Positions 34,591 through 44,172 of a stretch of 64,000 bases of DNA are shown here, piece by piece. Position numbers and translations under genes: made by a program. The DNA comes from Bacteroidota bacterium (lineage in GTDB: Bacteria > Bacteroidota > Bacteroidia > Chitinophagales > Chitinophagaceae), in NCBI GenBank assembly GCA_023423405.1, contig JAFAFR010000032.1:62001-126000 (forward strand), given 5' to 3'. The notes beneath the pieces are model-generated. The model did no database searches. It had not been told where the DNA came from and was given only the letters and a program-made list of their open reading frames with translations. Every line of letters begins with the position of its first letter. Position 1 is the stretch's first letter.

Positions 34591-37008
34591 TCAGGACGCG
34601 TGCAACCGGTCGAGTGCTTTTTTAATATCGGTGCTTTCTTTGAGCACGGGCTGGAACAGGTCGCCCTTTTTTCGCAGTCGCTCAAAAATAGTCCGGATGT
34701 CGAACTGCGCCGGGTCAAGCCGGTGGTTCACTTCTTTCCAGTCAAGCGGTGTGGAAACATGGGCGCCGGGTACGGGCCGCAGGCTGTACACCGAGGCCAG
34801 GGTCTGGCCCGGGCGGTTCTGCAGCCAGTCGATGTAAATTCGGGGACCCCGCTTGCTGAGCGACCGTTCCATCGTGGTAGTTTCAGGCAATTGTTCCTGT
34901 ACCAGCGAAGCGATCACCTGCGCAAAACTGCGCACCACGGTGTAGTCGTACCGGTTCTTCAACGGAATATACACGTGCAGTCCCGACGCGCCGGAGGTTT
35001 TGCAATAACCTTTCACGCCGGCCTGCTCCAGCACACCGTTACAGGCCAGGGCCACATCCACTACTTCCTCAAAACTGTTTTTGGCAGAAGGGTCGATATC
35101 GATCACCATCCAGGTGGGCTTATCGGGCGATTTCACCGTGCTGTTCCAGGGATTCATCTCAATACAACCGAGGTTGGCCAGGTACACCAGGGTGGCAGTA
35201 TTGTTGCACACGAGGTAGTCGATCACCTTGTCGCTGCTGCCGCTGTCCACCGGGTACACAGCCGCGAACGGCGGCGCGTTTTCGCCGGCGTCTTTGTGAT
35301 AAAAGCCCTCATCGCTGATGCCATTGGGATTACGTCGCAGCGAAAGCGGCCTGCCCTTGAGATAGGGCAAAATGGTATCAGCTATGCGCACATAATAATC
35401 AATGAGGTCACCTTTGGTATACCCTTCGTCGGGCCAGAATATTTTCTGCCGGTTGGTAACAGCCACTTTGAATTTGCCGGCGCGAACCTCGTCGGCCGCA
35501 ACGCCGGATGGATTGTCGGGCATGATTTCTTCGTTTATATCTGCGGGTTGTTTTTCATCGCGCAGCCGTAAAAAAACAGGATGCCGGAATACCTCATCGC
35601 GGGTTCTTTCCGTAAAAGCGATATCGGCTACCAGCCTGGGCCGCAGCCAGGTCACCGATCCGTTCAGCGGCACTTTCGTGGTAAAGGGCGACTGCTCCGT
35701 TTCCAGCGGCTGCATCTCTTTTTTCAATGCAGCCAGCAGTTTCGCATTGAAACCTGTTCCTACATGTCCGCGGTAGATCCACTTTTTCCCCTTCCTGTTG
35801 GCCAGCACCAGGGAACCAAAATGGCTGCGGCCGCCTTTCGGTTCCGTATAACCGACAATCACCGCTTCGGTGCTTTGCACGTTTTTGATCTTCAGCCACT
35901 CGCGGCTCCGGTAGTTGGTGGCATATACGCTGCTCTTCTTTTTGGCAATGATGCCTTCCAGCCCCTTTTGCTGTGCTTCCTGCAGGAAGGCGATGCCATG
36001 TGTATCGTAGTGATCGCAATAACGCACTACCGGATCTTTTTCCAGGAATTCTTTCAGTATTTTTTTTCGCTCCAGCAAAGGAAGCGTTGTCAGGTTGCGG
36101 CGGCCAAGGGAAAGTATATCGAACACATAGTACACCAGCGGATGATCGAGGTGCTGCTCGTAATCCTGCAGTTTCTGAAAATCGGGCAGGCCGTTTTCAT
36201 TCAGCAATACCACTTCACCATCCAGTACAGCCTTTTCCTTTATTTGAGATAGCGCCTGCGCCACAGCAGGGAACCGGCCCGAAAAATCAATGCCGTTGCG
36301 GGAATAAAAGCGAAGCGCTTTTCCACCGGTTTCAGCAATGGCGCGGTAACCGTCCCACTTGATCTCAAAAACCCATTCCTTATCATCGAAAGGCGCTTTC
36401 GCGAGGGAAGCCATCATGGGTTTTATGGGATCGCTTACCTTCCTGGCCTTACCGTTACGGATAGACGAAATAGCGATGCCCTGGTCACCGGCGCCCGGCC
36501 CCGCGTCCTTTACCGCGGCATCGTCCCTGTGCTTAATAAGCAGCCAGTTCTTTTCCTGGTCCTTGAGCCGCACCAGCACAAATTCCCCCTTCAGCTTTTT
36601 GCCGCTGAGCTGCAGTTTCAATTCTCCTTTCTGCAGCGCGGCCAGGGCCTGTTTTTCCGTAAGCGGCTGGTGCCGTTCATTCACGGCGGTGAATTTTCCT
36701 GCATCCCATATCTCCACCTTACCCGCGCCGTAATTGCCTTTGGGAATGGTTCCTTCAAAACCGATATAACTCACGGGATGATCTTCCACCTGCACAGCCA
36801 GGCGTTTGACGGAAGGATCAAATGAAGGGCCTTTCGGCACGGCCCAGCTTTTCAGCACGCCGCCCAGCTCCAGCCTGAAATCGTAATGCAGGTGCGAGGC
36901 CTGGTGCTTTTGCACCACAAAACGGGAAAATCCTTTCCGGCCAACGCTGCCCTCCGGTTCGCTGGTCTGCTTAAAATTGCGTTTCTTCTTATAGGTAGCG
37001 AGACTCAT
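34591..37008 (-). CDS. ligD: ATP-dependent DNA ligase D
   Basis: Multifunctional enzyme of bacterial non-homologous end joining. Domain order is phosphoesterase-ligase-polymerase. Residues about 1-160 form the 3'-phosphoesterase domain (HLHYDFRLELGGVLKSWAVPKG). Residues about 195-505 form the ligase domain with adenylated Lys217 in EIKWDGYRA, plus VLDGEVVLL, GLEGIIAKKKSS and REWLKIK. Residues about 525-805 form the primase-like polymerase (IFWPDEGYTKGDLIDYYVRI, the MVIDIDPS metal-binding aspartates, GASGLHVYIPL). Length of 805 residues fits full LigD. Its start overlaps the ku stop by 4 bases, so ku-ligD is an operon. Confidence 0.97.
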   Translation of the reverse strand: MSLATYKKKRNFKQTSEPEGSVGRKGFSRFVVQKHQASHLHYDFRLELGGVLKSWAVPKGPSFDPSVKRLAVQVEDHPVSYIGFEGTIPKGNYGAGKVEIWDAGKFTAVNERHQPLTEKQALAALQKGELKLQLSGKKLKGEFVLVRLKDQEKNWLLIKHRDDAAVKDAGPGAGDQGIAISSIRNGKARKVSDPIKPMMASLAKAPFDDKEWVFEIKWDGYRAIAETGGKALRFYSRNGIDFSGRFPAVAQALSQIKEKAVLDGEVVLLNENGLPDFQKLQDYEQHLDHPLVYYVFDILSLGRRNLTTLPLLERKKILKEFLEKDPVVRYCDHYDTHGIAFLQEAQQKGLEGIIAKKKSSVYATNYRSREWLKIKNVQSTEAVIVGYTEPKGGRSHFGSLVLANRKGKKWIYRGHVGTGFNAKLLAALKKEMQPLETEQSPFTTKVPLNGSVTWLRPRLVADIAFTERTRDEVFRHPVFLRLRDEKQPADINEEIMPDNPSGVAADEVRAGKFKVAVTNRQKIFWPDEGYTKGDLIDYYVRIADTILPYLKGRPLSLRRNPNGISDEGFYHKDAGENAPPFAAVYPVDSGSSDKVIDYLVCNNTATLVYLANLGCIEMNPWNSTVKSPDKPTWMVIDIDPSAKNSFEEVVDVALACNGVLEQAGVKGYCKTSGASGLHVYIPLKNRYDYTVVRSFAQVIASLVQEQLPETTTMERSLSKRGPRIYIDWLQNRPGQTLASVYSLRPVPGAHVSTPLDWKEVNHRLDPAQFDIRTIFERLRKKGDLFQPVLKESTDIKKALDRLHAS

Positions 37009-37778
37009 GATGCCTTTCTTTTAGCGGGTGCCAGGCTGGCTTTGAGCTGGTCCATCAGGTCGCGGGTTTTGCTGTGCACCACTTTCATGGGTTTGTACAT
37101 TTCGGCCTTACCCTTCGCTTTGGCGCGGATGCGTTTCAGCAATTTAGTAGAATATTCGTCCTTGTATTTGGAAATATCGAAGGGTTTGGTGAGCTGGTTA
37201 ACCAGGGCCAGGGCCATTTTCAATTCAGCGGGTTTTGCTTTGGCCGCCGGCAGGTTCAGTTCTTCCGGCGAACGCAGTTCCTGTTCAAAACGGATCCGGT
37301 TCAGGACAAGCGCTTTTTCCCTCGGCTTAATGATGCAAAGATGCTCGCGGTTGTGCATCACAAAAACCGCCAGTCCCGCGCGACCCGATTTCTGCAGCGC
37401 TTCGCGCAACAGGCCATAAGCGCGCACGCCCGATTTTTCCGGCTCCAGGAAATAAGGCACTTCAAAATAGCTGCTGTCGATTTCCGCTTCTTCCACGAAC
37501 TGCGTGATCTCGATGTGCCTGGTCATTTCGGGCGCCGCCATTTCGAAATCGGATTTGTCCAACACCACGTATTTGCCGTTGAGCTTATAACCGCGCACAA
37601 TGTTCTCCCAGGGCACTTCCTTGCCTGTTATCTCATTCACGCGTTTGTATTTGATATTGGCGTGGTCTTTTTTATCGAGCATATCCAGGTCGAGATTGCT
37701 GTCTTCAACAGCGCTGTACAATTTAACGGGGATATTGACCAGCCCGAAGCCCAGGGAGCCTGTCCATAATGCTCTCAT
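37005..37778 (-). CDS. ku: Ku homodimer DNA end-binding protein
   Basis: Binds double-strand DNA ends and recruits LigD. Starts MRALWTGSLGFGLVNIPVKLYSAVE, the bacterial Ku signature, and contains RVNEITGKEVPWENIVRGYKL, PYFLEPEKSGVRAYGLLREAL, and the C-terminal basic tail (APAKRKAS). Length of 257 residues is standard. First gene of the ku-ligD pair. The upstream 95 bases are shared with the divergent GH3 gene; no clear promoter element was found there. Confidence 0.97.
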   Translation of the reverse strand: MRALWTGSLGFGLVNIPVKLYSAVEDSNLDLDMLDKKDHANIKYKRVNEITGKEVPWENIVRGYKLNGKYVVLDKSDFEMAAPEMTRHIEITQFVEEAEIDSSYFEVPYFLEPEKSGVRAYGLLREALQKSGRAGLAVFVMHNREHLCIIKPREKALVLNRIRFEQELRSPEELNLPAAKAKPAELKMALALVNQLTKPFDISKYKDEYSTKLLKRIRAKAKGKAEMYKPMKVVHSKTRDLMDQLKASLAPAKRKAS

Positions 37779-37873
37779 ATCCGGAAGTTTAACGTGAATC
37801 CTGCAAAATTCATACCTTTAAGAAGGTTAGTGAAATACGACGTGGAGGGTTCACTTTTAAAAACCAACCTGCC

Positions 37874-40087
37874 ATGGTAAGCACACCACACTCCCGAACC
37901 GCCCTTCTTTCCTTTCCCGTACTCCTACTCCTGCTTTGCAGCACAATTGCAAACTTCGCCCAGGGTCCCTCACCCGACACACGTGCAGCGGAAACAGAGA
38001 AAAAGATGACAGACGATGAACGCTTCTCCCTGCTCATCAGCATTATGGGAAGCGTGAAGGCCATCGGCGTTGCGCGCGACAACCGCATTCCCGAAAACAC
38101 CCCCATGAGCGCCGGCTACACGCCTGGCATACCGCGACTGGGAGTTCCCGCCATTCTTGCCAGTGATGCCAGCATGGGCGTCACCAACCCGGGTTATCGT
38201 CCCGACGATAAGGGCGCCACCGCCTTCCCCGCCTCCATTGCAGCCGGCTCTTCTTTTAACCCGGCACTGGTGCGCGAAACCGGCATCGCCATCGGAAAAG
38301 AGGCGCGCATGCGGCAACTCAACTGCATGCTTGCAGGCGGCATCAACCTCGCCAGGGATCCGCGCAACGGCCGGAATTTTGAATACTATTCCGAAGACCC
38401 CTGGCTGAGCGCCGTTATGGGCGCTGCTGCAGTGAACGGTATCCAGAGTCAGCAGGTGATGTCCACTTTAAAGCATTTCACGCTCAACTGCAATGAAACC
38501 AACCGCCACTGGGCCGATGCCGTTATCGATCCCAGTGCACACCGCGAGTCGGACCTGCTTGCCTTTGAAATAGCGATCGAGCAGTCGACCCCCGCATCGA
38601 TCATGAGCGGCTATAACAAGATCAATGGTGAATATGCCAGTGCCAACAGCTACCTGTTGAACGACATACTGAAAAAGACCTGGGGATACAAAGGATACGT
38701 GATGTCCGACTGGGGAGCAGTTGCCAGTTGGACCTTTGCCAATAAAGGGCTCGACCAGGAATCAGGTATCCAGATAGATGTACTCCAATGGGGCGCCGAA
38801 GCATTCACCGACTCACTGCGTGCTGCCTACAAAGCAGGCAGCTTCACCAAAGAACGCCTTTCCGAAATGGTGCGCCGCATCCTGCGGTCGATGTATGCGG
38901 TGGGAATTGACAAATGGGAAGGCACGCCTGTTGTTGATATGGCAAAGCACAAGGAGCTTGCACTTGAAATCGCCCGGCAGGGAATAGTGCTGTTAAAGAA
39001 CGACCAGATCCTTCCCCTCTCCACCACCCAACCCGTACGTATAGCCGTAATTGGCGGTTACTCACAACTGGGTGTGCCTGCCGGAACCGGCTCGGGCTCC
39101 GTTCTTCCCGTTGGTGGATTTGCGGGCGAAATAAAAATAGGCGGCCCCGGCGTCATGGGCGCGGCGCGAAACCTCAACCTGCTCCCCTCCTCTCCGCTGG
39201 CGGAACTGAAAAAGTTGTTGCCACAGGCGGCTATTGATTTTGACGGCGGCTACACTCCCACGGAATCCGCGCTCCTGGCCAAACGTTCCGACATCGTGAT
39301 TGTATTCGGGATCCGCGCAGAAGGCGAAGGTTTTGATATGCCCGATCTTGCCCTGCCCTGGGGACAGGATGCTGTGATCGATGCCGTTGCGAGCGTTAAC
39401 CCGAATACAATTGTAGTGCTGGAAACCGGTAATGCCTGCTCCATGCCCTGGCGCAATAAAGTGAAAGCCATTTTGCAGGCATGGTATCCCGGGCAGGCCG
39501 GCGGACAGGCCATTGCGGAGATACTGACAGGAAAGGTCAACCCATCGGGGCACCTTCCCGTTACCATACCCGAAGAACTCGCCAAATCGCCCCGCCCGGA
39601 ATTACCCGGACTGGGAACGCCCTGGGGCACACCGGTTACCATCCGGTACGATGAGGGTGCAGAAGCCGGCTACCGCTGGTATGCCAAACAGAACGTGAAA
39701 CCGATGTATCCCTTTGGTCACGGTCTCAGCTATACGCAGTTTGCTTACAGCAACCTGAAACTGCAGGGCGGCAAAACCGTAACTGCCAGCTTTACCGTAA
39801 CCAATACGGGTAAGGTTTCCGGCGCCACAGTGCCACAGTGCTACCTGACCAATGCAGCGGGCGACAACCGGATGCGCCTTCTTGGATTTGAACGGGTTGA
39901 ACTGGTGCCCGGTGAAAGCAAACAGGTAACAGTCACTGCCGATCCGCGGCTGCTGGCGCGTTTCGACGGCGCCAAACAACAATGGCGCATTACCGCAGGA
40001 ACATACCAGGTAGCGGTGGGTCAATCGGCAGAAGACCTGCAACTAAAAGGAACTGTTTCTTTGGCGGCAAAACTGTTTGGGAAATAA
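37874..40087 (+). CDS. GH3 beta-glycosidase (secreted)
   Basis: Retaining exo-glycosidase. Signal peptide (LLSFPVLLLLLCSTIANFAQ). GH3 N-terminal barrel: IPRLGVPAILASDASMGV, AGGINLARDPRNGRNFEYYSEDPWL, STLKHFTLNCNETNR, IMSGYNKINGEYASANSYLL, and GYVMSDWGAVASWTFA with nucleophile Asp279. The C-terminal sandwich (VVLETGNACSMPW, LPVTIPEEL) and a fibronectin-type-III tail (YPFGHGLSYTQFAYSNLKL) follow. Length of 737 residues is typical for beta-glucosidase/xylosidase members; specificity is not told by the sequence alone. Convergent with the hybrid regulator gene of PUL 2, 6 bases apart. Confidence 0.95.
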   Translation: MVSTPHSRTALLSFPVLLLLLCSTIANFAQGPSPDTRAAETEKKMTDDERFSLLISIMGSVKAIGVARDNRIPENTPMSAGYTPGIPRLGVPAILASDASMGVTNPGYRPDDKGATAFPASIAAGSSFNPALVRETGIAIGKEARMRQLNCMLAGGINLARDPRNGRNFEYYSEDPWLSAVMGAAAVNGIQSQQVMSTLKHFTLNCNETNRHWADAVIDPSAHRESDLLAFEIAIEQSTPASIMSGYNKINGEYASANSYLLNDILKKTWGYKGYVMSDWGAVASWTFANKGLDQESGIQIDVLQWGAEAFTDSLRAAYKAGSFTKERLSEMVRRILRSMYAVGIDKWEGTPVVDMAKHKELALEIARQGIVLLKNDQILPLSTTQPVRIAVIGGYSQLGVPAGTGSGSVLPVGGFAGEIKIGGPGVMGAARNLNLLPSSPLAELKKLLPQAAIDFDGGYTPTESALLAKRSDIVIVFGIRAEGEGFDMPDLALPWGQDAVIDAVASVNPNTIVVLETGNACSMPWRNKVKAILQAWYPGQAGGQAIAEILTGKVNPSGHLPVTIPEELAKSPRPELPGLGTPWGTPVTIRYDEGAEAGYRWYAKQNVKPMYPFGHGLSYTQFAYSNLKLQGGKTVTASFTVTNTGKVSGATVPQCYLTNAAGDNRMRLLGFERVELVPGESKQVTVTADPRLLARFDGAKQQWRITAGTYQVAVGQSAEDLQLKGTVSLAAKLFGK

Positions 40088-40093
40088 ACAGAC

Positions 40094-43000
40094 CTAACCC
40101 TGGACATCCATGTCGCTGATATCAATGTTTCCCTTTCCGGCAATTTTATCTGCATACTCTTTAGGCGTAAGATGAAACTGCTGCAGGAAGCAACGGGAAA
40201 AATACGAGGGTGAATTGAACCCCGACAAATAAGCAATTTCCGCCATCGACTGTCCACCCTGTTGCAGCAGCCGGGCCGCGTGTTTGAGTTTAACCAGTTT
40301 GATGAGCTCATTGGGCACATAACCCGAGAGCGATTTCAGTTTTTTGTGAAGACCCGAACGGCTCATGGCCAGGTCGCGGCCCAGTTCCTCCACCGAGAGC
40401 TGTGGGTCCATGATGCGCGCTTCGATGATGCGCACCACGTTTTCCATGAACTGGCGATCCTGCGTATTGGTGGCCAGCACGCTCACGTCGCTCTGCGGTT
40501 GTTCGGAGAAACGCTGCCGCAGTTTCTCCCTCGACTCAAGCAGGTTGCGGGCAATGGCGGCTATGTGTTTCCATTTGAACGGTTTTTGGATATAGGCATC
40601 GGCGCCGGACTCTATGCCTTCAATCTCAGATTCACGGTTGCTCCTAGCCGTTAGCAGCACAAAAGGAATATGGCTGTACTGCACATTGGCTTTTAGCTGC
40701 CGGCAGAGTTCGAGGCCATCCATTTCCGGCATCATCAGGTCAGAGAACACGAGGTCTACGGATCTGTCCTCCATCACCTGCAGCGCATCTTTTCCATGAC
40801 CTGCTTTCAGCACCTGGTAACCTGCCGACAAAAAACTCCTGGCCAGGAAGGATTGTATGGCAGCATCGTCTTCCACCACCAGCACCACGGGCCGGCCGGC
40901 TTGCCCCTCATCCGTCTCCGTTTCTTCTTCCGCGGGTATCGCCGCTGCAGGCGCCGCAAGCACCGGCAGCTCCAGTGTAAAAGTAGTCATCACACCTTCG
41001 CGGCTTTCCACCAGCAGCCGCGCACCGTGTTTTTCTGCCAGCGAACTCGCAAGCGCCAGGCCAATGCCCGAACCGCCAAGATTGTGGTACTCGTGGCTGC
41101 CGCGGGCCGTGGTAAAGAACTGCTTAAAGATGTTCTGGATATTGGCTTCGGGAATGCCGATACCGTCGTCTTCCACGCTGATGCCGATGCAGGTTTCGCC
41201 CGTATCCTTCTCTCGTATCTCTGCAACGGAAAGCCGTACCCGGCTGCGCGCAAACTTAAAAGCGTTGATGAGCAGGTTGCTCAGGATCTTGTCGATCACT
41301 TCGGGATCGGCTTCCACCATCCTGCGGCCAATGCTGGTGCTCATGGTGAACCCGGTATTCTTCTGGTAAGGCAGTGCGGAAAAACGCGAATAAATAGATT
41401 GCACCGTTGATACGATCTCGATGTTTTCCTTTTTGATCACATACGCATCGCTTTCTATGCGCCTGAAATCAAGGAGTTGGTTCACCAGGCCCATCAGGCG
41501 CTCTGCATTCTCATCCATCACAGTGAGCTGCTCCCGCTCTTCTGCATGCCATTTATTGAGGACCAGTAATTTTTCCAGCGGGGCAATGATCAGCGACAAC
41601 GGCGTCCTGATCTCGTGGGCCATCACCGTGAAGAATTCTATCTTTCGCGCATAAAATTCCTGCTCCTCTTTGTTCTTCAGCCGCTCGATCCTGATCTGGT
41701 TTTGCTTCCTGATATAGTTGGAAGTGTAGCGGTAAATACCGTATCCGGCCGCCAGCGCCAGCAGTGCATAGAGTAAATAAGCAAGAGGCGTTTTGTAAAA
41801 AGGCGGATGAATGACCAGCTTCAACACAGACTCCGGCACATCCCAGTTGCCTTCATCGGCCGTGGCTTTCACTCGGAAAGTATAACTCCCCGGCGGCAGG
41901 TTGGTATAGGTGGCCTTGCGTTGCTCCTGCACGTAGTTCCAGTCGGCGTCAAAACCGTCCATGCGATACGCATAGCTGAATTTTTCAGAACTGCCCGGAT
42001 GAAGCGCAGCAAATTCAAACCCGATCACCGACTGGTCGTGCTGCAATTCGATAACCTGTGTAAAATTGATCTGCTGCTTAAGCGGACTACCGGCAGCAGA
42101 AACCGTTACGGGTTTGTTGAAGAGCTGAAAACCGGTGAAGGAAACCGTGGCACGCGGAACGGGCAAAGACAGTTGCTCGGGATAAAAAGCATTAAAGCCC
42201 TTGATGCCGCCTGCAAACAATTTTCCGTCGGATGCCTTGTAAAAAGATTTGTAATTGAACTGCTGGCTCTGAAGATTGTCCTGCCGCGTGAAATGACGCA
42301 GCTTTTCAGAAACCGGGTCTACACTGTAAATGCCATTATTGGTCGTGACCCAAATCAGCCCTGCATCGTCCTGCTGTATGCCATACACCACGTTGGCGTT
42401 CATGCCCGTCTTTTCATTGTAGAGGGTCATGGTTTTCGAACGGAAATTGTATTTGTGGAGGCCACCGCCATCGGAGCCGATCCAGAGATTGCCATTGTGA
42501 TCGTCGAAAAGAGACGTGAGCTTGTTGGAAGCCAGCGAGCCTTTTTTGCCATCGGCAGCAATACGGTCCCACCTGCCAGTTTTCTTATTGAAAGAAAGCA
42601 GTCCGTGGTTGTAGGTAGCGATCCAGATCGTTTTACCGGCATCCTCATATATATCGTAGATGATGGTGTTGTTCACGCCTTCACCTGGTACACGGGTGAA
42701 ACGATTGGTCGCTGCATCGTACAGGTTCAACCCCTTGTCGGTGCCCACCCATACCTGGTCTTCCTTATCCTGGTAAATGCAGAAAACATTGTTGCTGTTC
42801 AGCGAATATTCGTTGCCTGCCTCCTGGGCGTATACGCGCACCCTGCCCGTGCGGGGATCGAGCACATTCACACCACCCGCAAAGATCCCGATCCAGATAC
42901 TCCCCTGCCGGTCCCTGATGAGCGCATGGATATTGTGGTAAGAAAGCCGCTGCTGTTTCGGCAGGAAGGGATACTGCAGGAAGCTGTGCGAGGCTGCATC

Positions 43001-44167
43001 GAAATAATGCAATCCGCCGTCTTCCGTGCCCACCCAGAATTTCCCCGGTTTGTCTTCCAGGAAACAGCTTACGGCCCTTCCCTTTAGCGTGTGTGCATCG
43101 CCGTTTGAATAATACAATTCGAAGGCCGATCCCTTTTCCGAAAAATAATTGACGCCGCCGAAAAAAGTACCTACCCAAAGGGTACCGCTGCGGTCGGGAA
43201 AAATGGAATAGATGGCGTTATCGCTGAGACTGAAGGGATCGTTGCTGCGGCTGGTATAACCCACCATGGCATCGCTTTCCGGATCGAGTATGCTGAGTCC
43301 CTTTTCCGTGCCGATATACACTTTACCACCAGCCACCTGGCAAATGGCGCGCACAATATTGTCCTGGATGGAATGGGTCGTACCATCGTTCCTGTATACA
43401 CGAAAAGAACGAAACTCTTCCTGCCAGCGGCAGAGGCCGCCATTCATGGTGCCCACCCAAATGGCGCCATCGATTCCCCTGTGCAGTACATTGATGAAAT
43501 CATTGCTCAGCCCGCTTTTACCCGCGCGCAGGTTGGTGAAGCCCGCCGTAGCCGGATCGTATACATCTATCCCCGAACCAAAACTGCCGATCCATATCCT
43601 GCCTGCATTGTCTTCCGCAAGTTTGGTGACCTGGTTATTGGATATAGTGGCAGCCTGTTCGCCAGGCACCGAACGCGGCCCACTTCCCGCTTTAAAATTG
43701 TGAAGCTTTTGCTGCCGGGAATCATAACGGTAAAGCCCGTTGAGCCGGGTGGTGATCCACATATGGCCATCGCGCCCGCGCAGGATGTCGAGCACGGTTT
43801 TGTCCTTTAGTGGCTCAAAGCGCGTGAAACCTTCCGTTTCGAGATCCAGGATATAAATGCTGTTTTCCGTTCCGATCCACAAATGCGTGGAATCAAACAC
43901 AGTAATACAGTGAATGAAATTATTACCGAGGGAACTGCTGTCATCGGTTCTGAACTGGAAATTGCGGAACTGGTATCCGTCAAAACGGCTGAGGCCATTT
44001 TTGGTGCCAAACCAGAGATAACCCTGGCGGTCCTGCGTAATGGCACGCACCGTGCTCGAAGGCAATCCTTCGGGTACAGAATAATGCCTGAACAGTATCT
44101 GCTGCGCCGCTGCCCTGTTCTGCAGCAGGAGCAGCATCAGCAGGAAATGAACCAGCCGCTTCATCAC
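40094..44167 (-). CDS. Hybrid two-component system regulator of PUL 2
   Basis: Single-protein sensor, kinase, response regulator and transcription factor for the sulfatase PUL. Signal/anchor, then about 14 two-strand periplasmic propeller repeats (TQDRQGYLWFGTKNGLSRFDGY and similar), a Y_Y_Y domain (YRMDGFDADWNYVQEQRKATYTNLPPGSYTF, about 750-800), one membrane helix near 805-820, histidine kinase with MAHEIRTPLS (His851) and GGSGIGLALASSLAEKHG, a receiver with VFSDLMMPEMDG (Asp1143), and a C-terminal AraC-type HTH (AEIAYLSGFNSPSYFSRCF). It begins 5 bases after the upstream sulfatase stop, so it is the last gene of the PUL 2 transcript; this order gives positive feedback. Confidence 0.97.
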   Translation of the reverse strand: MMKRLVHFLLMLLLLQNRAAAQQILFRHYSVPEGLPSSTVRAITQDRQGYLWFGTKNGLSRFDGYQFRNFQFRTDDSSSLGNNFIHCITVFDSTHLWIGTENSIYILDLETEGFTRFEPLKDKTVLDILRGRDGHMWITTRLNGLYRYDSRQQKLHNFKAGSGPRSVPGEQAATISNNQVTKLAEDNAGRIWIGSFGSGIDVYDPATAGFTNLRAGKSGLSNDFINVLHRGIDGAIWVGTMNGGLCRWQEEFRSFRVYRNDGTTHSIQDNIVRAICQVAGGKVYIGTEKGLSILDPESDAMVGYTSRSNDPFSLSDNAIYSIFPDRSGTLWVGTFFGGVNYFSEKGSAFELYYSNGDAHTLKGRAVSCFLEDKPGKFWVGTEDGGLHYFDAASHSFLQYPFLPKQQRLSYHNIHALIRDRQGSIWIGIFAGGVNVLDPRTGRVRVYAQEAGNEYSLNSNNVFCIYQDKEDQVWVGTDKGLNLYDAATNRFTRVPGEGVNNTIIYDIYEDAGKTIWIATYNHGLLSFNKKTGRWDRIAADGKKGSLASNKLTSLFDDHNGNLWIGSDGGGLHKYNFRSKTMTLYNEKTGMNANVVYGIQQDDAGLIWVTTNNGIYSVDPVSEKLRHFTRQDNLQSQQFNYKSFYKASDGKLFAGGIKGFNAFYPEQLSLPVPRATVSFTGFQLFNKPVTVSAAGSPLKQQINFTQVIELQHDQSVIGFEFAALHPGSSEKFSYAYRMDGFDADWNYVQEQRKATYTNLPPGSYTFRVKATADEGNWDVPESVLKLVIHPPFYKTPLAYLLYALLALAAGYGIYRYTSNYIRKQNQIRIERLKNKEEQEFYARKIEFFTVMAHEIRTPLSLIIAPLEKLLVLNKWHAEEREQLTVMDENAERLMGLVNQLLDFRRIESDAYVIKKENIEIVSTVQSIYSRFSALPYQKNTGFTMSTSIGRRMVEADPEVIDKILSNLLINAFKFARSRVRLSVAEIREKDTGETCIGISVEDDGIGIPEANIQNIFKQFFTTARGSHEYHNLGGSGIGLALASSLAEKHGARLLVESREGVMTTFTLELPVLAAPAAAIPAEEETETDEGQAGRPVVLVVEDDAAIQSFLARSFLSAGYQVLKAGHGKDALQVMEDRSVDLVFSDLMMPEMDGLELCRQLKANVQYSHIPFVLLTARSNRESEIEGIESGADAYIQKPFKWKHIAAIARNLLESREKLRQRFSEQPQSDVSVLATNTQDRQFMENVVRIIEARIMDPQLSVEELGRDLAMSRSGLHKKLKSLSGYVPNELIKLVKLKHAARLLQQGGQSMAEIAYLSGFNSPSYFSRCFLQQFHLTPKEYADKIAGKGNIDISDMDVQG

Positions 44168-44172
44168 TCAAT

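Noticed and set aside
41807..43087. Plus-strand open frame of 426 codons
   Set aside because: Antisense to the propeller repeats of the hybrid regulator; the repeat periodicity of the true gene explains it.
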